From Candidatus Lightella neohaematopini (GTDB taxonomy: Bacteria > Pseudomonadota > Gammaproteobacteria > Enterobacterales > Enterobacteriaceae): 64,000 nt of DNA. Where the stretch lies: positions 92,617 through 156,616 of the forward strand of contig JAOBJN010000002.1 of NCBI GenBank assembly GCA_025728475.1, read 5' to 3'. The notes under the pieces were generated by a model, which saw only the letters and a list, made by a program, of their open reading frames with translations, was not told where the DNA came from and searched no databases. Of the stretch, positions 1-7,392 are shown in pieces. Positions within the stretch are counted from its first letter, which is position 1, and every line of letters begins with the position of its first letter. Position numbers and translations under genes: made by a program.

Positions 1-400
1 AATACCTTTAGGTAAAGGTATAATTCATCGTTATGGAACTAATATAGCAATATTAAATTTTGGTACATTATTTACACAAGCATTAATAGTTGCTGATAAA
101 CTTAATACTACTTTAGTAGATATGAGATTTGTAAAACCATTAGATACTTCATTAATTAAAGAATTATCTTATAATCACAAAATTTTTGTTACTATCGAAG
201 AAAATAGTATTTTAGGTGGTGCTGGTAGTGCTGTTAATGAATTTATTATGTATAATCAATTGTCTGTAAAAGTCCTAAATATAGGATTACCAGATTTATT
301 TATTACACATGGTGATCAAAAACAAATACAAATTAATTTAGGCTTAGATAGTACAGGTATATATAAAAAAATTAATAATTGGTTAAATAAAGTTTTTTAA
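1..400 (+). CDS. dxs: 1-deoxy-D-xylulose-5-phosphate synthase, C-terminal part (5' end outside window)
   Basis: This is the C-terminal part of the thiamine diphosphate enzyme that condenses pyruvate and glyceraldehyde 3-phosphate, the first step of the MEP isoprenoid pathway. The frame is open from base 2, before the first ATG at 122, and begins IPLGKGI, so the gene continues upstream. It reads through the transketolase C-terminal domain: [33 protein letters not shown] and [10 protein letters not shown] are close to the E. coli Dxs tail. It ends at 400 and overlaps the convergent pgpA by 18 bp. Dxs next to pgpA resembles the E. coli yajO/dxs neighbourhood. Identity is secure; the gene is cut by the window edge, not visibly broken. 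Confidence 0.96.
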   Translation, partial: IPLGKGIIHRYGTNIAILNFGTLFTQALIVADKLNTTLVDMRFVKPLDTSLIKELSYNHKIFVTIEENSILGGAGSAVNEFIMYNQLSVKVLNIGLPDLFITHGDQKQIQINLGLDSTGIYKKINNWLNKVF

Positions 401-847
401 TAAAAAAATAATACTAATAGTTATTAACGCAGCTAATAAATCATCAGCCATAATACCAAAACCATTATTTATATTATTTAAGTAACTAATTGGCCATGGC
501 TTAATAATATCTAATACTCTAAATAAAAATATACTAAATAGTATCTTTATAAAAGATTTATTAGGTAATAATAAAATTATTATTCCAGTACCAATAAACT
601 CATCTAATACTATTGAATAATGATCCTTAATATTAGAATTATTATTGACAATATGACAAAATAATGTACTTAATATAAGTATTAATATTAATTCTGATAT
701 ATTAAAATTATTAATAGATATAACATAGTACCATACTATACTACTAATAATAGTAGCTATAGTACCAGAACAAGGTAAATACCCTATACCAAAACCAATA
801 ACGATAATATATAATAACTTATATAAACTATTTTTATAAATATTCAT
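383..847 (-). CDS. pgpA: phosphatidylglycerophosphatase A
   Basis: PgpA is an inner-membrane phosphatase that removes the phosphate from phosphatidylglycerophosphate to give phosphatidylglycerol. The 154-residue protein is hydrophobic with several membrane segments and keeps the family signature: a LPCSGT loop near residue 25, the acidic LDEFIG motif in the middle, [12 protein letters not shown], and GFGIMADD near the end. E. coli PgpA is somewhat longer. It is the last gene of the minus-strand run ribD-ribH-nusB-thiL-pgpA, the same order as in E. coli, 15 bases after thiL. It works directly after PgsA, which is also in this window. The 3' end overlaps dxs by 18 bp tail to tail. Confidence 0.93.
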   Translation of the reverse strand: MNIYKNSLYKLLYIIVIGFGIGYLPCSGTIATIISSIVWYYVISINNFNISELILILILSTLFCHIVNNNSNIKDHYSIVLDEFIGTGIIILLLPNKSFIKILFSIFLFRVLDIIKPWPISYLNNINNGFGIMADDLLAALITISIIFLLKNFI

Positions 848-862
848 TTACTTAAAAATAAA

Positions 863-1843
863 TTAATTTTTATTAAAATGATCATACCCTAATGGGTTTT
901 TTAGGAATTTACTATTATAATTTAGTAATAGTAATCTTTTTCCTACATAGGGAATAATTCTTCCAATACAAGTAATTTTAGTATTTCCATTTAATTTGCG
1001 TAATAAACTAATGTTATTTTTTTTAATAGTGAAGCATAATTCATAATCTTCACTATTACATACTAAATTTAGTGCATCATTATAATTGACATATTTTTTT
1101 AATTTTTTGGATAATGGAAGATAATTAAGATATATTTTAGCACTATATTTAGTATTAATTAACATACTATATATTTCTTTTAAAATACCATCAGAGATAT
1201 CAGTAGCAGAATTAGCAATAATTCTAATTTTTTGACCAAATTTGAATGGTGGTTTAGGTCTTAAATGTTTATTTATAAAATAAAGTTTATGTTTTCTATT
1301 AGAAATTTTAATATTTTTTTTTAAAATTTCTAATCCATAAGCACTATCTCCAAGTGTACCAGTAACATAAATCATATCATTTATATTCATGTTAGATTTA
1401 GTTAACTGTTTATTTATTGGTATAATTCCATATATAGTTGCTGTAATACTTAATAATTTACCTTTGCTAAGATTACCACCTATTAAATAAATATTATAGT
1501 AATTTAATTGTTTGAACAATTCATTACTAAATAAAGATAACCAATATTCATTATATTTAGGTAATATTAAAGATATAGTAATCCATTTTGGTTTAGCTCC
1601 CATAGCCATTATATCACTTACATTAATAACTACTATCTTATATCCTAAATTATCTGGACTAGTATTAGGTAAAAAATGTATTCCAGATACTAATGAATTA
1701 GTACTTATTGTTATAAAATACTTATTACTATCAACAGATAGTAGCGCACAATCATCTCCAATACCAAGTTTAACACAATTATCATTTATTTTTTTTTTAA
1801 AAAATCGATTTACAATATAAAATTCATTTATGATATTTTTCAT
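863..1843 (-). CDS. thiL: thiamine-monophosphate kinase (two metal-ligand Asp replaced by Asn)
   Basis: ThiL phosphorylates thiamine monophosphate to thiamine diphosphate, the cofactor of Dxs and NifJ, both in this window. The protein is 326 residues, the normal family length, with GIGDD at about 28-31, NVSDIMAMGA at 74-83, a VTGTLGDSAYGL segment and a C-terminal GYDHF. Two positions differ from family expectation. The STDTLV motif reads STNSLV (Asn49), and the IGGD motif reads IGGN (Asn124). Both Asp residues normally belong to the Mg-ATP site of the ThiL/PurM fold. The other acidic residues (Asp30, Asp31, Asp77 and the later ATDISDG) remain. A ten-A run (positions 1789-1798) lies near the N-terminus. 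Identity is certain; activity is doubtful. Confidence 0.93.
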   Translation of the reverse strand: MKNIINEFYIVNRFFKKKINDNCVKLGIGDDCALLSVDSNKYFITISTNSLVSGIHFLPNTSPDNLGYKIVVINVSDIMAMGAKPKWITISLILPKYNEYWLSLFSNELFKQLNYYNIYLIGGNLSKGKLLSITATIYGIIPINKQLTKSNMNINDMIYVTGTLGDSAYGLEILKKNIKISNRKHKLYFINKHLRPKPPFKFGQKIRIIANSATDISDGILKEIYSMLINTKYSAKIYLNYLPLSKKLKKYVNYNDALNLVCNSEDYELCFTIKKNNISLLRKLNGNTKITCIGRIIPYVGKRLLLLNYNSKFLKNPLGYDHFNKN

Positions 1844-1863
1844 TTAATTGAAATAAAATATAA

Positions 1864-2265
1864 TTACTTTTTTATATTAACTTTATTAATAATTTTATCT
1901 AGTACACCATTAATAAATTTATAACTACTGCTAGTACCAAAAATCTTAGTTAATTCAATAGCTTCATTAATTACTATTTTATATGGGATATAACTATGAT
2001 ACATTAATTCAAATATAGCAATTCTTAATATTATATGTTCTATATGATCTAATTTATTAATACTACGTGATAAATAAGGTAACATAATATTATCTAATTT
2101 ATTGTAGTTTGTTAGTACTCCTAAGTATATTTTATAAAAATAGGTTACATCAATAATTGATTTATTTAATTTAAAGATAAAATTATTATTTTTATTGTTT
2201 AATATTTTTGAAGAATATAATGCCTGTAATGCTCTTATTCTTGCTTTACGACGATTCTGTTTCAA
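1864..2265 (-). CDS. nusB: transcription antitermination factor NusB
   Basis: NusB binds boxA RNA with NusE (ribosomal protein S10) and supports antitermination, mainly in rRNA operons. The 133-residue protein starts with the typical basic RRKARIRALQALYS segment, has the all-helical layout of the family, and ends with the conserved region around VINEAIELTKIFGTSSSYKFINGVLDKI. The length is close to that of E. coli NusB (139). It lies between ribH (12 bases upstream) and thiL (20 bases downstream) in one apparent operon, exactly as in E. coli. An rRNA gene starts at the right end of this window. Confidence 0.94.
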   Translation of the reverse strand: MKQNRRKARIRALQALYSSKILNNKNNNFIFKLNKSIIDVTYFYKIYLGVLTNYNKLDNIMLPYLSRSINKLDHIEHIILRIAIFELMYHSYIPYKIVINEAIELTKIFGTSSSYKFINGVLDKIINKVNIKK

Positions 2266-2277
2266 AATTACCTTTTA

Positions 2278-2748
2278 TTAATCTAAATTACATATTAAGT
2301 TTATCATTTCTAATGTTGCTAGTGCTATTTCTACACCTTTGTTATTTAATTTTATACCAGATCTTTTAACAGCTTGTTCTATATTATTAGTAGTTAATAT
2401 ACCAAAAGTTATTGGTATAATATTATTTACTGATATTTCTGACAATCTAGACACACATTCGTTAACAATATAATAATGATGATTTGTTTCTCCTTTTATT
2501 ACTGTTCCTAATGTTATTATAGCTTTGTATTTATTTGTATGTACTAACTTATTAGCAATTACAGGTATTTCATAAACTCCAGGAACCCAAATAACAGTAA
2601 TATTATCTTCTTTCATATTACCTATACGTATTAATGTATTAATTACTCCATCTAATAAATTATTATTTATAGTTTTATTAAAACGTGATACGATTATTGC
2701 TATGTTAGATTCATTATTAATCATAGTCTTAGCTTCTATAATATTCAT
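2278..2748 (-). CDS. ribH: 6,7-dimethyl-8-ribityllumazine synthase
   Basis: Lumazine synthase joins 5-amino-6-ribitylaminouracil and dihydroxybutanone phosphate, the penultimate step of riboflavin synthesis. In E. coli this gene is called ribE. The protein is 156 residues like its homologue, begins MNIIEAK, and shows the VPGVYEIP motif, GTVIKGETNHH with the catalytic-region histidine, PITFGILTT, and a C-terminal KGVEIALATLEMINL. The upstream sequence has a purine-rich AGAGAG ribosome binding site. It sits between ribD and nusB, as in E. coli. With ribD and ribC in the same window, the late riboflavin route is represented except for the dephosphorylation step. Confidence 0.95.
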   Translation of the reverse strand: MNIIEAKTMINNESNIAIIVSRFNKTINNNLLDGVINTLIRIGNMKEDNITVIWVPGVYEIPVIANKLVHTNKYKAIITLGTVIKGETNHHYYIVNECVSRLSEISVNNIIPITFGILTTNNIEQAVKRSGIKLNNKGVEIALATLEMINLICNLD

Positions 2749-2771
2749 TATTATTCTCTCTTTTTATATGA

Positions 2772-3902
2772 TTATTTATTAGGTATTAAACGAATCCTAA
2801 TATCTACCCCAATTTTTTTTACATCTAGAATTTTAAATTTTATTATTTCATAATCGTTATGTTTTTGATTTATATTAAATAATGAATTAGCATTTGCACC
2901 TATTATTTTAGGTGATTGATATAATATAAATTCATCTATTAATTGTTTTTTAATTAAAATACTGGATAATATTGATCCAGATTCTACAAAAACTCTATTT
3001 ATTTCATTCTTACCTAAGAATACTAATAACTTAAATAAATCTAGAAAAATTTTACCATTTTTTGAATATGTGGGTAAAATAATTTGTTTAACTTTTGGTA
3101 ATTTTAATAAATTATTATTAATAATAGATCTTATTAGCCAGGTTACTTTATTATCTGTAATTATATTAAAATTTTCATTTATACGATTATTAACATCGAT
3201 AATTACCCTAATAGGGTCTTTAATATATTTAGTGGAATAAATATTTTTTATATATTTTGGTAATAATGACTTACGTACTGTTAATTTTGGATTATCAGTT
3301 ATAACTGTTGATGATGTAGATAAAATTACATCACTCTTTGCTCTAAAAATTTGTACATCTTGTCTTGATTCATTAGAAGTAATCCATTTTTTTTTATTAA
3401 AAACGTAATTAATACGTCCATCTAATGATGATGCTAATTTTAAACTTACCCAAGGAATACCAGTACGAATTCTTTTAAAAAAATCATAATTAAGCTTTTC
3501 TGCTTCATCTAACATATAACCGTATTCCACTAATATTCCATGACTTTTTAATTTGTCAAATCCTTTGCCAGATACTTTTGGATTAGGATCTAAAGTAGCA
3601 GCTATTACTTTAAATACTTTACTTTTTATTAAAGCATCTGTACAAGGTGGTGTTTTGCTATAATAATTGCATGGTTCTAGAGTAACATAAACAGTAGAAC
3701 CATATGCATATTTACCAGCCATTGTTAGTGCATTTATTTCTGCATGATTACCACCATAGTACTTATGATAACCTTCACCAACAATATTATTGTCTTTTAC
3801 TATAACACATCCAACATTTGGATTAGAAAATGTAGAAAATTTACCTAATTTAGCTAATTTAAATGCACGAGAAAGATATATTCTATCCTGATCATTAATC
3901 AT
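2772..3902 (-). CDS. ribD: bifunctional riboflavin biosynthesis deaminase/reductase
   Basis: RibD deaminates and then reduces the pyrimidine intermediate of riboflavin synthesis. Of 376 residues, the N-terminal third is the zinc-dependent deaminase, with the HAEINAL ligand motif near residue 52 and the PC...TPPC cysteine motif near 77-88. The rest is the NADPH-dependent reductase, starting around PWVSLKLASSLDGRI, with FVESGS near residue 305 and an IGVDIRIRL end. Both domains look intact, and length fits E. coli RibD (367). The start codon overlaps the yajC stop by one base, so the two are probably co-transcribed. In E. coli yajC lies in the tgt-yajC-secDF cluster some distance away, so intervening genes seem to have been deleted. 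Confidence 0.95.
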   Translation of the reverse strand: MINDQDRIYLSRAFKLAKLGKFSTFSNPNVGCVIVKDNNIVGEGYHKYYGGNHAEINALTMAGKYAYGSTVYVTLEPCNYYSKTPPCTDALIKSKVFKVIAATLDPNPKVSGKGFDKLKSHGILVEYGYMLDEAEKLNYDFFKRIRTGIPWVSLKLASSLDGRINYVFNKKKWITSNESRQDVQIFRAKSDVILSTSSTVITDNPKLTVRKSLLPKYIKNIYSTKYIKDPIRVIIDVNNRINENFNIITDNKVTWLIRSIINNNLLKLPKVKQIILPTYSKNGKIFLDLFKLLVFLGKNEINRVFVESGSILSSILIKKQLIDEFILYQSPKIIGANANSLFNINQKHNDYEIIKFKILDVKKIGVDIRIRLIPNK

Positions 3903-4294
3903 TATTTTTTGTCTAATTTAAGTGTATTATTAATTGTTTTTATTAAATCATTATTAAGTAAATTTACTGTACCTTTAGGTAAAATAATAGAAATATAATC
4001 TAATTTAATAATTACTTTATTATTATCTACAAGTAATAATAATGCATATCCATTATTTGTTTTTTCTAAAACTATTCCTATTAAACCACCGCTAGTCATA
4101 ATTTCATCACCATTTTTAATACTATTAATTAATATTTTATGTGATTTTATACGTTTTTGTTGAGGTCTTATAATCATAAAATAAAATATTAATACAAAAA
4201 TAAATAGCATTAATAAAATTGAATAAGGATTGCTAGATGATTGTGAATAGTTACTATAATTAGCTACAAGCATTTCATTAATAAAATTATTCAT
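3902..4294 (-). CDS. yajC: Sec translocon accessory protein YajC
   Basis: YajC is a small inner-membrane protein associated with SecDF-YidC. The 130-residue protein has one hydrophobic segment (about 27-44, including LLMLFIFVLIFYFMI) followed directly by the diagnostic RPQQKR motif, then the cytoplasmic GDEIMTSGGLIGIV and a LPKGT end, all as in E. coli YajC. It is about 20 residues longer than E. coli YajC (110), mainly at the termini. The usual partners secD and secF are not beside it; ribD follows immediately. It is probably the first gene of the ribD-ribH-nusB-thiL-pgpA run, with the leader region 4295-4505 upstream. Confidence 0.93.
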   Translation of the reverse strand: MNNFINEMLVANYSNYSQSSSNPYSILLMLFIFVLIFYFMIIRPQQKRIKSHKILINSIKNGDEIMTSGGLIGIVLEKTNNGYALLLLVDNNKVIIKLDYISIILPKGTVNLLNNDLIKTINNTLKLDKK

Positions 4295-4475
4295 TTAAAG
4301 ATATCTTTGTTAACCCAATATTAAATATTATGTTAATGATTTATATTACTAAATTAAAATAATAATTTTATTATTATACTATTTAAAATAGTATAAAACA
4401 ATATAATAAATACTAATTTACTATTTTAGTATGTTGTTATAAATAATTATTTATATATTACTATATTAATATATG

Positions 4476-4484
4476 TGTTATAAT
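4476..4484 (+). promoter_or_regulatory. candidate extended -10 promoter for the peroxiredoxin gene
   Basis: The sequence TGTTATAAT matches an extended -10 element (TGnTATAAT) exactly and lies 37 bases before the chosen ahpC-type start at 4521. No good -35 hexamer is visible 17 bases upstream, which is usual for extended -10 promoters. In DNA this AT-rich, TATAAT alone occurs by chance, so the TG dinucleotide and the position carry the weight. Confidence 0.45.
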
Positions 4485-4520
4485 TTAAATTAATTAGAAT
4501 ATTTTATGGGGAGATATATT

Positions 4521-5120
4521 ATGTTAGTTACAAAAATAGCACCTAATTTTACAGCTCCAGCAGTATTAAAAGATGGAACAATAATTGATAATTTTAACTT
4601 ATACGAGTACATTAGTAATAAATATGCCGTTATATTTTTTTGGCCAATGGATTTTACTTTTGTATGTCCATCCGAGTTAATTTCTTTTAATAAGCGTTAT
4701 ATAGAGTTTAAACAACGTGACGTAAAAATAGTTGGTATATCTACAGATTCTGTATTTTCACATAGTACATGGCGTTCTATGTCTATTAATAATGGAGGAG
4801 TATTTAAAATTAATTATCCAATGATTTCTGATATAAAAAGAAATATTATAAAATCTTACGAAGTGGAACATCCAGAATTAGGTGTAGCATTAAGAGGAAC
4901 TTTTATATTAGATAAAGATAGTATTATTCGTCATCAATCTATAAATGACTTACCTATAGGTAGAAACATAGATGAAATAATAAGACTTATTGATGCTTTT
5001 AAACATCATGAAATTGACGGTAAAGTTTGTCCTGCGCAGTGGCAAATAGGAAAAGAAACAATTGAACCAACCAAAGACGGTATTAGTAATTATTTAAATA
5101 ATAATATTAATGATTTATAA
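4521..5120 (+). CDS. 2-Cys peroxiredoxin (AhpC/TSA family)
   Basis: This thiol peroxidase reduces hydrogen and alkyl peroxides in the cytoplasm. The protein has the peroxidatic cysteine in FTFVCPSE and the resolving cysteine in GKVCPAQW, so it is a typical 2-Cys enzyme of the kind kept by Buchnera. I chose the ATG at 4521 (199 aa, MLVTKIAPNFTAP) over the in-frame ATG at 4506, because GGGGAG at 4508-4513 lies seven bases before 4521 and would be the ribosome binding site. No ahpF is nearby, so reduction may depend on thioredoxin; trxB is at 14160-15098. The gene is monocistronic, with an extended -10 upstream and a strong hairpin terminator downstream. Confidence 0.93.
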   Translation: MLVTKIAPNFTAPAVLKDGTIIDNFNLYEYISNKYAVIFFWPMDFTFVCPSELISFNKRYIEFKQRDVKIVGISTDSVFSHSTWRSMSINNGGVFKINYPMISDIKRNIIKSYEVEHPELGVALRGTFILDKDSIIRHQSINDLPIGRNIDEIIRLIDAFKHHEIDGKVCPAQWQIGKETIEPTKDGISNYLNNNINDL

Positions 5121-5175
5121 TTTATTTTTTAATTAATATAGTTAATTAAAATTATATGATTATTTTCATAACTCT

Positions 5176-5208
5176 AAACCTTACTATATTATTATAGTAA
5201 GGTTTTTT
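5176..5208 (+). terminator. intrinsic terminator after the peroxiredoxin gene
   Basis: A perfect 12-bp stem (5176-5187 with 5194-5205) encloses a 6-base loop (ATTATT) and runs into a T-rich tail. It lies 56 bases after the peroxiredoxin stop and 47 before ldtB. It is the clearest intrinsic terminator I noticed in the window. The A run on the other side means it could also work in the opposite direction. Confidence 0.85.
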
Positions 5209-5254
5209 ATTTTTAAAAATTTTAAAATATTTAAATTAAAATAACTTAAAATTT

Positions 5255-6175
5255 ATGTTACACTTCCTTAAAATTTTATTAATTATTATTTTAATAATTA
5301 GATTATTCTGTAATAATCATCTATTTGCTACAACATATAAAATTTTTAATTCAAATAGCAGAATTATAGGTAATAACATTAATTTTATTATTCCATTAAA
5401 TAACAAATACTCATTAGAGTATTTTTCTGCTAAATTTCAAGTAGGTATAACTAATATGTTAGAAGCAAATCCAAATTTGGATGTCTATCTACCCAAATCA
5501 TGTACTAAAATAATTATACCAAAAAAAATGATATTACCAAATACTTTACATAAAGGAATTATAATCAATAGTGCAGAAATGCGTTTATATTATTTTTTTA
5601 AAAATAATAAAGTTATTGTATTTCCTATTGGGATTGGAGAAATAGGTAATGAAACTCCCAGAAATTGGATTACTTATGTTAAGTATAAAAAAAGTAATCC
5701 TATATGGATTCCAACGAAAAATATTAGAGAAGAATATATACGTAATGGACAATATATACCTAAAATATTTCCTGCTGGTCCAAGTAATCCAATGGGATTA
5801 TTTGCTTTATATCTTGGTAATTATTATGCTATACATGGAACTAATAGCAAATTTGGAATTGGATTAAGAATTAGTCATGGTTGTGTTCGTTTAAGAGATG
5901 ATGATATTAAATTTTTATTTAAAAATGTTCCTGTAGGTACTAGAGTACAATTTATTAATGAACCAATAAAAATTACTAAAGAACCAAATAATATGATATA
6001 TTTAGAAGTACATCAGCCATTATCTTCTAATAAAGAAGAATTTATGTCAAAAAAAATATTACCAATTAAAATAAATGAACACATTAAAAATTTTATAGTG
6101 CATAATAATATAAATATAAAAAAATTTAATAATGAATTAAATAGAAGATCCGGTATACCAGTAATAATTAATTAA
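5255..6175 (+). CDS. ldtB: L,D-transpeptidase (LdtB/YbiS type)
   Basis: This periplasmic enzyme attaches Braun's lipoprotein to meso-diaminopimelate of peptidoglycan. The protein is 306 residues, the same length as E. coli LdtB. An N-terminal hydrophobic signal (about 3-25) is followed by a LysM-like region (about 40-95), then the YkuD catalytic domain with AIHGTN and the active-site SHGCVRLR (Cys210). The C-terminus RSGIPVIIN matches LdtB (RSGMPVRLN) and argues for LdtB over its paralogues LdtA, C and E. Its substrate lpp is present at 36167-36403 and keeps the C-terminal lysine, so the two form a plausible working pair. It lies between a strong terminator and a tRNA pair. Confidence 0.9.
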   Translation: MLHFLKILLIIILIIRLFCNNHLFATTYKIFNSNSRIIGNNINFIIPLNNKYSLEYFSAKFQVGITNMLEANPNLDVYLPKSCTKIIIPKKMILPNTLHKGIIINSAEMRLYYFFKNNKVIVFPIGIGEIGNETPRNWITYVKYKKSNPIWIPTKNIREEYIRNGQYIPKIFPAGPSNPMGLFALYLGNYYAIHGTNSKFGIGLRISHGCVRLRDDDIKFLFKNVPVGTRVQFINEPIKITKEPNNMIYLEVHQPLSSNKEEFMSKKILPIKINEHIKNFIVHNNINIKKFNNELNRRSGIPVIIN

Positions 6176-6189
6176 AATTAAATTCTTAA

Positions 6190-6274
6190 TACCCGGGACG
6201 AGATTTGAACTCGTATAGCTTTTTAGCTGAGGGATTTTAAGTCCCTTGTGTCTACCAAATTTCACCACCCGGGC
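6190..6274 (-). tRNA. tRNA-Leu(UAA)
   Basis: Read on the minus strand, this 85-nt gene starts GCCCGGG, pairs with CCCGGGT at the 3' end (one G-U), and has a long variable arm as expected for leucine tRNAs. The anticodon loop CTTAAAA gives anticodon UAA. The discriminator is A. CCA is not encoded. Its position beside tRNA-Cys and pgsA matches E. coli leuZ. Confidence 0.95.
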
Positions 6275-6281
6275 AAATAAA

Positions 6282-6353
6282 AGACGTGTCCCAGAATCGA
6301 ACTGGGATAAACGGATTTGCAATCCGCTACATAAACCATTCTGTCAACACGCC
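6282..6353 (-). tRNA. tRNA-Cys(GCA)
   Basis: This 72-nt gene on the minus strand has acceptor GGCGTGT paired with ACACGTC (one G-U), anticodon loop with GCA, a T-arm containing GTTCGATTC, and U73, the discriminator that marks cysteine tRNAs. CCA is not encoded. It lies seven bases from tRNA-Leu(UAA), as E. coli cysT lies beside leuZ. The glyW tRNA that sits between cysT and pgsA in E. coli is absent from the 48-base gap here. Confidence 0.95.
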
Positions 6354-6401
6354 AAAACTATAAAACTATTAATATATATTATATTTTATGTTTTAACAAT
6401 A

Positions 6402-6956
6402 TTAAAGTTTTTTATAAAATTCATGTCTAATAATATATAAATATTTTAACATAGAATAAAAAGTTAATATTAATGCAATATATAGAAAAATTATACCAAT
6501 TATTAATATAATATAATTATCTGATTGATATAGTAATGTAGTAATAGCAATAATTTGAATTGTAGTTTTTATTTTACTAATTACGGTAACAGAAATATTA
6601 TTATTTTTTCCTAATCTAGCTAACCATTCTCTTAATGCTGAAATAATAATTTCTCTTGCAATAATTATTGATGATGGTAATGTAATTAACCAATAGTGTA
6701 ATTGATCAGATATTAATACTAACACTACTGATACCATTACTTTATCAGCTACTGGATCAAGAAAAGCTCCAAAATTACTTGTTTGTTTCCAACGACGAGC
6801 TAAAAATCCATCAAACCAATCAGTAATAGAAGCTAAAATAAATATTACAATACAAAATAATCTAGACCAATTAAATGGTAAATAAAAAACAAAAATAAAT
6901 AATGGTGTTACTACTACTCGAAAAACGGTTAACCAAGTTGGTATATTAAATTGCAT
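6402..6956 (-). CDS. pgsA: CDP-diacylglycerol--glycerol-3-phosphate 3-phosphatidyltransferase
   Basis: PgsA makes phosphatidylglycerophosphate from CDP-diacylglycerol and glycerol 3-phosphate at the inner membrane. The 184-residue protein is close to E. coli PgsA (182), opens MQFNIPTWLTVFRV, and carries the full CDP-alcohol phosphotransferase signature at about residues 44-72 (TDWFDGFLARRW, then GAFLDPVADK). Several hydrophobic segments follow. Its substrate source GpsA and the next enzyme PgpA are both in this window, so the whole branch to phosphatidylglycerol after CDP-diacylglycerol is represented. Downstream are the tRNA-Cys and tRNA-Leu genes on the same strand. Confidence 0.95.
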   Translation of the reverse strand: MQFNIPTWLTVFRVVVTPLFIFVFYLPFNWSRLFCIVIFILASITDWFDGFLARRWKQTSNFGAFLDPVADKVMVSVVLVLISDQLHYWLITLPSSIIIAREIIISALREWLARLGKNNNISVTVISKIKTTIQIIAITTLLYQSDNYIILIIGIIFLYIALILTFYSMLKYLYIIRHEFYKKL

Positions 6957-7067
6957 AATATTATATTTATTAACTTAATAGCCACAATATAATATATTAA
7001 TATAAAAATTAATAAAAAATAAGTTCCTACTTAAAAAAAGTATCAACGTCTATAAAATACTCTATAT

Positions 7068-7140
7068 TGGGTCGTGTAGGACTCGAACCTACGACCAATT
7101 GATTAAGAGTCAATTGCTCTACCAACTGAGCTAACGACCC
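7068..7140 (-). tRNA. tRNA-Lys(CUU)
   Basis: This 73-nt gene on the minus strand has acceptor GGGTCGT paired with ACGACCC, discriminator A, D-arm TAGCTCAGTTGGTAGAGC, and is nearly identical in layout to E. coli tRNA-Lys. The anticodon loop reads CTCTTAA, giving anticodon CUU, where E. coli has UUU. CUU reads AAG but should not read AAA by standard wobble. CCA is not encoded. It is the only lysine tRNA in the window. Confidence 0.92.
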
Positions 7141-7153
7141 GTTAAAACTATAA

Positions 7154-7236
7154 CGGAGGAGTAGAGATTCGAACTCTAGAGTATTTCTACTACCGATTTT
7201 CAAGACCGGTGCTTTAAGCCACTCAGCCACTCCTCC
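7154..7236 (-). tRNA. tRNA-Ser(UGA)
   Basis: This 83-nt gene on the minus strand has acceptor GGAGGAG paired with CTCCTCC, discriminator G, an anticodon loop CTTGAAA giving UGA, and an extended variable arm as expected for serine tRNAs. CCA is not encoded. It lies just upstream of yccA, as serT does in E. coli, and 13 bases from the tRNA-Lys gene. Confidence 0.95.
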
Positions 7237-7392
7237 AAGAATTAATATTAATACTAAATATAATTAGTACTAATCAATTAATTTACAATATTAAAAATTA
7301 TTGTTATAATTATATAAAATTGATATATTATATTATAAGTTGTAATGTTTTAAGTTAATTTCACCAAAATTTACCATAAACTAGGAGTTTTT

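Noticed and set aside
1512-1820. A 102-codon open frame antisense to thiL
   Set aside because: It is a shadow of thiL; the thiL reading has clear family motifs and this one none.
6137-6440. Open frames on both strands across tRNA-Leu(UAA) and tRNA-Cys
   Set aside because: They cover the two tRNA genes and the end of ldtB, have no family motif, and are artefacts of tRNA sequence.
7027-7230. A 67-codon open frame on the minus strand across the tRNA-Lys and tRNA-Ser genes
   Set aside because: Its peptide is the translation of tRNA sequence, including the familiar SLAQLVEQLT-type false protein. The two tRNA genes explain the region fully.
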